A stretch of DNA of 18,396 nt, from positions 1 through 18,396 of the forward strand of contig JAPLPC010000492.1 of NCBI GenBank assembly GCA_026400425.1, given 5' to 3'. A model generated the notes under the pieces. It made no database searches. It had not been told where the DNA came from and was given only the letters and a program-made list of their open reading frames with translations. Shown piece by piece: positions 14,257 through 18,396 of this stretch (position 1 is its first letter; each line of letters opens with the position of its first letter). The DNA comes from Hyphomicrobiales bacterium. GTDB taxonomy: Bacteria > Pseudomonadota > Alphaproteobacteria > Rhizobiales > Xanthobacteraceae. The position numbers and the translations under genes are program-made.

Positions 14257-15054
14257 TCAGCTGAGTAGCCGGCCTTTGACGGCATTGGCAAAAGCGTTGT
14301 AGCTGACGCCGCCACCGGGCAATTCGGTGACATGCGCGCGAACGCGCTGCTGCAGATCGCTCAGGACATCCGGCGCCATGGCGGAAACGGCCGGCTTAAC
14401 TGTCGAGCCCGATGTCGAGGCCGACCAGAAATCGTCGAAGCTCTCGAACTGGCGTGTCACGTCGATGCGGCGCGTTTCAATCTCCACCAGACCCGCGCCA
14501 CGCCACAGCGTCATCAGATTGTCGATTCGGGACGCATCCGGATTTGGCGGCGGCTGCGGCACGAAGCCCATGGCGCGCAACTCACGCATCACCGGCTGCA
14601 GCGGAAAGCCGCCACCATCCATGTCCCAGGCATAGGCCGCGACCAGACCGCCCGGCTTCACCACCCGCGCCATCTCGGCCACGCCGCGCGAAGGCTCCGG
14701 CACGAAAAAGATCACCAGCGCCATTACGGCCGCATCGAAGGCGCCGGCGCCAAACGGCAGCGCCATCGCGTCGCCCTGATGATAGGTCGCCATTGCCGTC
14801 CCCGGCCGCTTGCGCGCGTAGTCGAGCTGACCTTCGGACGGATCGACACCATCGACCGTGCGCGGCGCGCAGCGCTGCACGAGCAGTTCGGTGAAGGCGC
14901 CATTGCCACAGCCGACATCGACCCAGGCAAGGCCAGGCTCGGGCGCGAGCCAATCGAGAAACGTCGCCCCCGCGAGGCGGCTCCAGACGCCCATCATGCG
15001 CTCATAGGCAGCACCGTCGTTGAAGCGGATGGAGGGGTTGGAAGTATCCGTCAT
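14257..15054 (-). CDS. Class I SAM-dependent methyltransferase (Methyltransf_11 / UbiE-like type)
   Basis: 265 residues of a class I Rossmann methyltransferase. The SAM-binding motif I is WVDVGCGNGAF (44-54), the acidic motif II is DGVDPSEGQL, GDAMALPFGAGAFDAAVMAL is motif III, and ARVVKPGGLVAAYAW is the post-motif. The substrate cannot be told; the closest general resemblance is to UbiE/COQ5-type and generic Methyltransf_11 enzymes. ATG 15052-15054 is preceded by AGAGAGG at 7 nt spacing; a longer open frame upstream overlaps mutM and has no sequence support. It lies 32 bp after mutM on the same strand, probably as its co-transcribed partner. It is of interest beside the broken ubiE because it is a second methyltransferase nearby, but nothing shows that it replaces UbiE. 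Confidence 0.85.
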   Translation of the reverse strand: MTDTSNPSIRFNDGAAYERMMGVWSRLAGATFLDWLAPEPGLAWVDVGCGNGAFTELLVQRCAPRTVDGVDPSEGQLDYARKRPGTAMATYHQGDAMALPFGAGAFDAAVMALVIFFVPEPSRGVAEMARVVKPGGLVAAYAWDMDGGGFPLQPVMRELRAMGFVPQPPPNPDASRIDNLMTLWRGAGLVEIETRRIDVTRQFESFDDFWSASTSGSTVKPAVSAMAPDVLSDLQQRVRAHVTELPGGGVSYNAFANAVKGRLLS

Positions 15055-15086
15055 CACACGACCTCTCTCATCGTCTTGACTGCTTT

Positions 15087-15992
15087 TTACTTCTGACACT
15101 TCGGGCACCAGAACGTCGATCGACCGTTCTGCACGAAGCGCTTCACGATGCCCGCGCAGCCATCGGTCTTGCACGGCTCGCCTTCGCGATCATAGACCTG
15201 GAACGAATGCTGGAAATAGCCGAGTTCACCGGAGGTCTGGCGATGGTCGCGCAGTGATGACCCGCCGGCTTTGATCGCCAGATTCAAGACGTCGTGGATC
15301 GCATGGACGAGTTGCGCCGCGCGCGCAGTCGGCTCGCCTTTTTTGGTCGAGAGCGTCGCGGCGAGACGGCGCGGCGACAGATGCGAACGAAACAGCGCCT
15401 CGCAGACATAGATATTGCCGAGGCCGGCCACCACGGTCTGATCGAGCAGCGCGGCTTTCAGGCTGGTCTTCTTGTTGCGGCAAGCCGCCGCCAACAATGC
15501 CGCGTCGAATTCGTTGCCGAGCGGCTCCGGGCCGATATCCTTGATGAAGGGCTCCTGCTCGGCCTCGCGGCGCGCAAAGATCCTCATGAAACCGAAGCGG
15601 CGCGGATCATTGTAGATGACGGCCACACCTTGGCCTCGGGGGCCCGACGACATGTGGAACACCACATGATCATGCGCGCGGGCGTCGCTGCGCGGATGAT
15701 GGAACACGCTGGGCTGCACGGCCTCGGTAGTCCCGGCATCGGACACCACCCGGAACGAGCCGGACATGCCGAGATGCATCAAGAGGACGTCGCCGGAATC
15801 CAGATCGGCGAGCAGGTATTTGGCGCGGCGACCGAGGCTGGTGATCACCCGGCCCTGCAACCGCTCGGTAAAATCCGGCTGAAATGGAAACCGCAGATCG
15901 CCGCGGCGCAATTCCAGACGGTCGATCCGAGCGCCCTCCATGGCCGGCTGCAGGCCGCGGCGGACGGTCTCGACTTCGGGCAGCTCGGGCAT
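15087..15992 (-). CDS. mutM: Formamidopyrimidine-DNA glycosylase (Fpg/MutM)
   Basis: Bifunctional base-excision glycosylase and AP lyase that removes 8-oxoguanine and formamidopyrimidines. The start is set by chemistry: the nucleophile is the N-terminal proline exposed after Met removal, so translation must begin at ATG 15990-15992 (MPELPEVETV), not at the ATG 12 bp upstream. Mature Pro1, Glu2 and Lys57 (GRRAKYLL) are present. The H2TH region GLGNIYVCEAL is at about 190-200. The C-terminal zinc finger is complete, C-x4-C-x16-C-x2-C (Cys274, 279, 296, 299). 301 residues with an insertion of about 20 residues near 88-109 (with HHPRSDARAHDHV) as in other alphaproteobacteria. It is divergent from ubiE, an arrangement I recall in this family. 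AAGG lies 14 nt upstream of the start, longer than usual. Confidence 0.97.
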   Translation of the reverse strand: MPELPEVETVRRGLQPAMEGARIDRLELRRGDLRFPFQPDFTERLQGRVITSLGRRAKYLLADLDSGDVLLMHLGMSGSFRVVSDAGTTEAVQPSVFHHPRSDARAHDHVVFHMSSGPRGQGVAVIYNDPRRFGFMRIFARREAEQEPFIKDIGPEPLGNEFDAALLAAACRNKKTSLKAALLDQTVVAGLGNIYVCEALFRSHLSPRRLAATLSTKKGEPTARAAQLVHAIHDVLNLAIKAGGSSLRDHRQTSGELGYFQHSFQVYDREGEPCKTDGCAGIVKRFVQNGRSTFWCPKCQK

Positions 15993-16079
15993 GAGATACG
16001 TCATTCACCTTGAGAGGCTGACGTGATAGCCCCTTTGCCGGTGGCGCGCTATGGTACGCCGCAATCGAGGTTTTTTGAG

Positions 16080-16746
16080 ATGAGCAGCATGGAACAGCCG
16101 GGCGAAACGACGCATTTCGGCTTCCGCGACGTGCCCCTGGGCGACAAGCAGACGCTGGTAAACGACGTGTTCCACAGCGTGGCGCAGCGCTACGACCTGA
16201 TGAACGATCTGATGTCCGGCGGGATGCATCGCCTCTGGAAGGACGTCATGATCACGACGCTGAACCCGCCGCGTTCGGACGCGCCGTTCGCGCTGCTCGA
16301 TGTCGCTGGCGGTACCGGAGACATCTCGTTTCGAGCTGCAAAGGCGAGCGGTCTCGGCTTCGCGGCCACCGTCTGCGATATCAATACCGGGATGCTGGAG
16401 GTAGGCCGCACGCGCGCCGTCAAGCAGCAACTCGAACATCAGGTGTCGTTCGTCGAAGGCAATGCCGAAGAGCTGCCTTTCCCGGACAAGAGTTTCGACG
16501 CCTATAACGGTGGACGTGCCCGGCCTCGACAAGATCTACGACCTGTTCTCCTTCAAGCTGATCCCGCCGATGGGCAAGGCGGTGACCGGCGATTCCGAGT
16601 CCTATCAGTATCTCGTGGAGTCGATCCGCAAGTTTCCGAAGCCTGTCGTGTTCGCCGACATGATCCGCGATGCCGGCTTTGCGCGGGTGAAGTACGAATT
16701 GCTCTCCGGCGGCATCGTCGCGCTGCATTCGGGCTGGCGTTTGTGA
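16080..16746 (+). pseudogene. ubiE: ubiE, broken by an internal deletion and frameshift
   Basis: UbiE is the C-methyltransferase of ubiquinone (and menaquinone) synthesis. Codons 1-142 (16080-16505) are a good UbiE: HFGFRDVPLGDKQTLVNDVF, the SAM motif LLDVAGGTGDISF, and GNAEELPFPDKSFDAY. One stray base (16506) follows, then the C-terminal part resumes in another frame at ACG 16507 (TVDVPGLDKIYDLFSFK... ALHSGWRL, TGA 16744-16746). From memory of intact homologues, about 35 residues between SFDAY and TVDVPG are missing, including the TIAFGIRN and YRVLKPGG motifs. 142+35+79 gives 256, the normal family length, so an estimated 104 bp was lost, not a multiple of three. Start ATG 16080 has CGAGG 10 nt upstream. 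The loss removes post-SAM catalytic structure, so the gene is not rescued by frameshifting. Confidence 0.85.
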
Positions 16747-18311
16747 TCTCTGCTCTGTCGCATATGGCGCGCCTTGCGCGCGCCGGCATCGTGTTTGCGC
16801 GCGAGGGCGTGTTCGGCGCCGTCGATCCCGCATTGATTCCGCCGCCGGCACTGCTGGCGGTGAAGATCGCGCGGCTGATCGAGCGCCGCGATGCGCAGAC
16901 CGGTCCGAAGCTGGCGCGCGCACTGACGCGCCTCGGCCCAGCATATCTCAAGCTCGGTCAGTTTCTGGCGACACGTCCTGACGTCGTCGGCATCGCCATG
17001 GCCCGCGACCTCGAAAATCTGCAGGACCGGCTGCCGCCATTCTCCATGACCGAGGCCGAAGTCGTCGTCGCCGCGTCGCTGGAGCGGCCGATGGCGCAGC
17101 TCTATGCGAGCTTCTCGCCGCCGGTGGCTGCCGCGTCCATCGCGCAGGTGCATCGCGCCGAGATCGTCAAGGACGGCGTCCGCAAGACCGTCGCGGTGAA
17201 GGTGCTGCGGCCGAACGTGTCCGCGCAATTCCGCCGCGACCTCGGCGATTTCTTCTTCGTCGCGCGCAATGCGGAGCAGTATTCGGCCGAAGCGCGCCGG
17301 TTGCGGCTGGTCGAGATCATCACCGTGATGTCGCGCTCGGTTGCGATGGAAATGGATTTGCGGCTAGAGGCGGCCGCGCTGTCCGAGATGGCGGAAAATA
17401 CGAGGAACGATCCGGATTTCCGCGTCCCCGACGTCGATTGGGATCGCACCTCGCATAATGTGCTGACGATGGAATGGATCGACGGCATTGCGCTCAACGA
17501 TCACAAGCGTCTTGCAGAGTCGCACGTCGATCTTCCCGATCTCGGCCGCAAGGTGATCCAGAGTTTTCTGCGCCATGCGTTGCGCGACGGCTTCTTCCAT
17601 GCCGACATGCATCCAGGCAATCTGTTCCTCGGCAATGACGGCCGCCTGGTCGCGGTCGATTTCGGCATCATGGGCCGGCTCGGAATGAAAGAGCGGCGTT
17701 TCCTCGCAGAGATTCTGCTCGGCTTCATCACGCGCAATTATCGTCGCGTCGCCGAAGTGCATTTCGAGGCGGGCTATGTGCCGGCGCATCACTCGGTGGA
17801 GAATTTCGCGCAGGCGATCCGGGCGATCGGCGAGCCGATTCACAATCGCACGGCCGAAGAAATTTCCATGGCCAGATTGCTGACGCTGCTGTTGGAAGTC
17901 ACCGGCCTGTTCGACATGCGAACGCGACCGGAATTGATCCTGCTGCAGAAGACCATGGTGGTGGTCGAGGGCGTGGCACGGACGTTCGACCCGAAACTCG
18001 ACATCTGGAAAGTTGCGGATCCCGTGGTGCGCGAATGGATCGAACGCAATCTCGGGCCGCTCGGCAAGATTCAGGGCGCGCTGGCCGGCGCCGGCGAACT
18101 TGGCAAAGCGGCGTCCGGACTACCGGTTCTGGCGACCCGGGCCATGACGGTGCTGGAACAGCTCGAAACCATGACGCGCGATGGCGTCCGGCTCGATGAC
18201 GAAACCATTGCGGCGATTGGCAGAATCCGCGCCAAGCAGACGCGGTGGCGGACCATCGGAATCTGGGTGATCGCGCTGACTTTCATCGGCATTCTGCTGA
18301 CGGTGAAATGA
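16743..18311 (+). CDS. ubiB: Ubiquinone biosynthesis kinase-like protein UbiB
   Basis: UbiB/ABC1/ADCK-family atypical kinase-like ATPase needed for ubiquinone synthesis, possibly by extracting membrane precursors. 522 residues from GTG 16743 (ISALSHMARLARAG after the initiator), whose GTGA overlaps the ubiE TGA by 4 nt, a coupled junction. Motifs: KLGQ (70-73, the family KxGQ), Ala-rich loop AAASIAQVH (129-137), catalytic Lys153 (AVKVLRP), HADMHPGN (286-293) and DFG (306-308). One C-terminal membrane segment at about 504-520. All motifs are intact. Oddity: because ubiE is frameshifted, its frame runs without a stop directly into this gene, so translation from the ubiE start would give UbiE N-half, 79 out-of-frame residues and full UbiB. 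Internal initiation at GTG 16743 or ATG 16764 would give normal UbiB. Confidence 0.95.
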   Translation: MISALSHMARLARAGIVFAREGVFGAVDPALIPPPALLAVKIARLIERRDAQTGPKLARALTRLGPAYLKLGQFLATRPDVVGIAMARDLENLQDRLPPFSMTEAEVVVAASLERPMAQLYASFSPPVAAASIAQVHRAEIVKDGVRKTVAVKVLRPNVSAQFRRDLGDFFFVARNAEQYSAEARRLRLVEIITVMSRSVAMEMDLRLEAAALSEMAENTRNDPDFRVPDVDWDRTSHNVLTMEWIDGIALNDHKRLAESHVDLPDLGRKVIQSFLRHALRDGFFHADMHPGNLFLGNDGRLVAVDFGIMGRLGMKERRFLAEILLGFITRNYRRVAEVHFEAGYVPAHHSVENFAQAIRAIGEPIHNRTAEEISMARLLTLLLEVTGLFDMRTRPELILLQKTMVVVEGVARTFDPKLDIWKVADPVVREWIERNLGPLGKIQGALAGAGELGKAASGLPVLATRAMTVLEQLETMTRDGVRLDDETIAAIGRIRAKQTRWRTIGIWVIALTFIGILLTVK

Positions 18312-18316
18312 TTGCA

Positions 18317-18345
18317 TTGACAGCACATTGTGCTAGCATTGCTAT
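18317..18345 (+). promoter_or_regulatory. Promoter/operator of the antitoxin gene
   Basis: TTGACA (18317-18322) is a perfect -35; TGCTAT (18340-18345) at 17 bp is a weak -10. Between them lie two overlapping palindromes, AGCACA-T-TGTGCT (18322-18334) and TGCTAGCA (18331-18338). This is the arrangement expected where a VapB/FitA-type ribbon-helix-helix antitoxin binds its own promoter. Confidence 0.6.
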
Positions 18346-18363
18346 CGAACCGCGCGAGGCATC

Positions 18364-18396
18364 ATGGCCAATCTCACCATCCGCAGGCTCGCCGAC
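18364..18396 (+). CDS. FitA/VapB-like antitoxin, first 11 codons (cut by window edge)
   Basis: ATG 18364 opens a frame to the window end reading MANLTIRRLAD. This is the typical beginning of FitA/VapB-like ribbon-helix-helix antitoxins, whose first strand (xLTIRxL) contacts operator DNA. A GAGG lies 4 nt upstream. The promoter carries palindromes suited to autoregulation. A PIN-domain VapC/FitB toxin gene would be expected just downstream. It sits 52 bp after ubiB; in relatives as I remember them coaBC often follows ubiB somewhere nearby, so this may be a module inserted there. Eleven residues are few, so the identification is tentative. Confidence 0.5.
   Translation, partial: MANLTIRRLAD

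Noticed and set aside
15055..15174. Longer N-terminus of the methyltransferase
   Set aside because: The extra 40 codons mostly overlap the mutM 3' end, have no family similarity, and the ATG at 15054 has a proper ribosome site.
16505..16507. Programmed ribosomal frameshift in ubiE
   Set aside because: Restoring the frame would still leave out about 35 conserved residues, and there is no slippery heptamer or downstream pseudoknot. A deletion explains both the loss and the shift.

Overview
The window looks like a chromosomal segment of an alphaproteobacterium of the Nitrobacteraceae/Bradyrhizobiaceae (Rhodopseudomonas, Bradyrhizobium, Afipia or Tardiphaga type). The evidence is high GC, the minus-strand order rimP-nusA-ylxR-infB-rbfA-truB-rpsO-pnp, the long Ala/Pro-rich N-terminus of IF2, the basic tail on RimP, the mutM/ubiE/ubiB neighbourhood, and REP-like palindromes of a kind I remember from this group. 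Genus is inferred; no database was used.

Region 1 (1-9767, minus strand) is the transcription/translation operon. A sigma70-type promoter (9739-9767) fires into a leader of roughly 110 nt that contains an intrinsic terminator (9674-9705), so entry into rimP is probably attenuated. Then follow rimP, nusA, ylxR, infB, a 152-bp gap with a hairpin over the infB stop codon and an inverted pair of REP-like elements, then tightly packed rbfA-truB-rpsO, an intrinsic terminator, a 336-bp leader region and pnp (cut by the window edge). Together these genes mature the 30S subunit (RimP, RbfA, TruB, S15), initiate translation (IF2), control elongation and antitermination (NusA, YlxR) and degrade RNA (PNPase).

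Region 2 (9768-14256) holds four unrelated singletons: a DUF2336 protein (+), a MoeB/ThiF-type E1-like enzyme lacking three of the four zinc cysteines (-), a secreted trypsin-fold protein whose catalytic His is Gln, a probable pseudoprotease (+), and a PilZ protein with one canonical and one degenerate PilZ-like domain (-).

Region 3 (14257-18396) holds a class I methyltransferase and mutM on the minus strand, and divergently ubiE-ubiB on the plus strand, then the first 11 codons of a FitA/VapB-like antitoxin with a palindromic promoter/operator.

The most striking observation is that ubiE is broken. About 35 codons (estimated 104 nt) are missing after codon 142, shifting the frame. The shifted frame has no stop and enters ubiB in frame, so the first half of UbiE, 79 junk residues and complete UbiB form one 744-codon open frame. 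I saw no CRISPR array, tRNA, rRNA, insertion sequence or phage gene.
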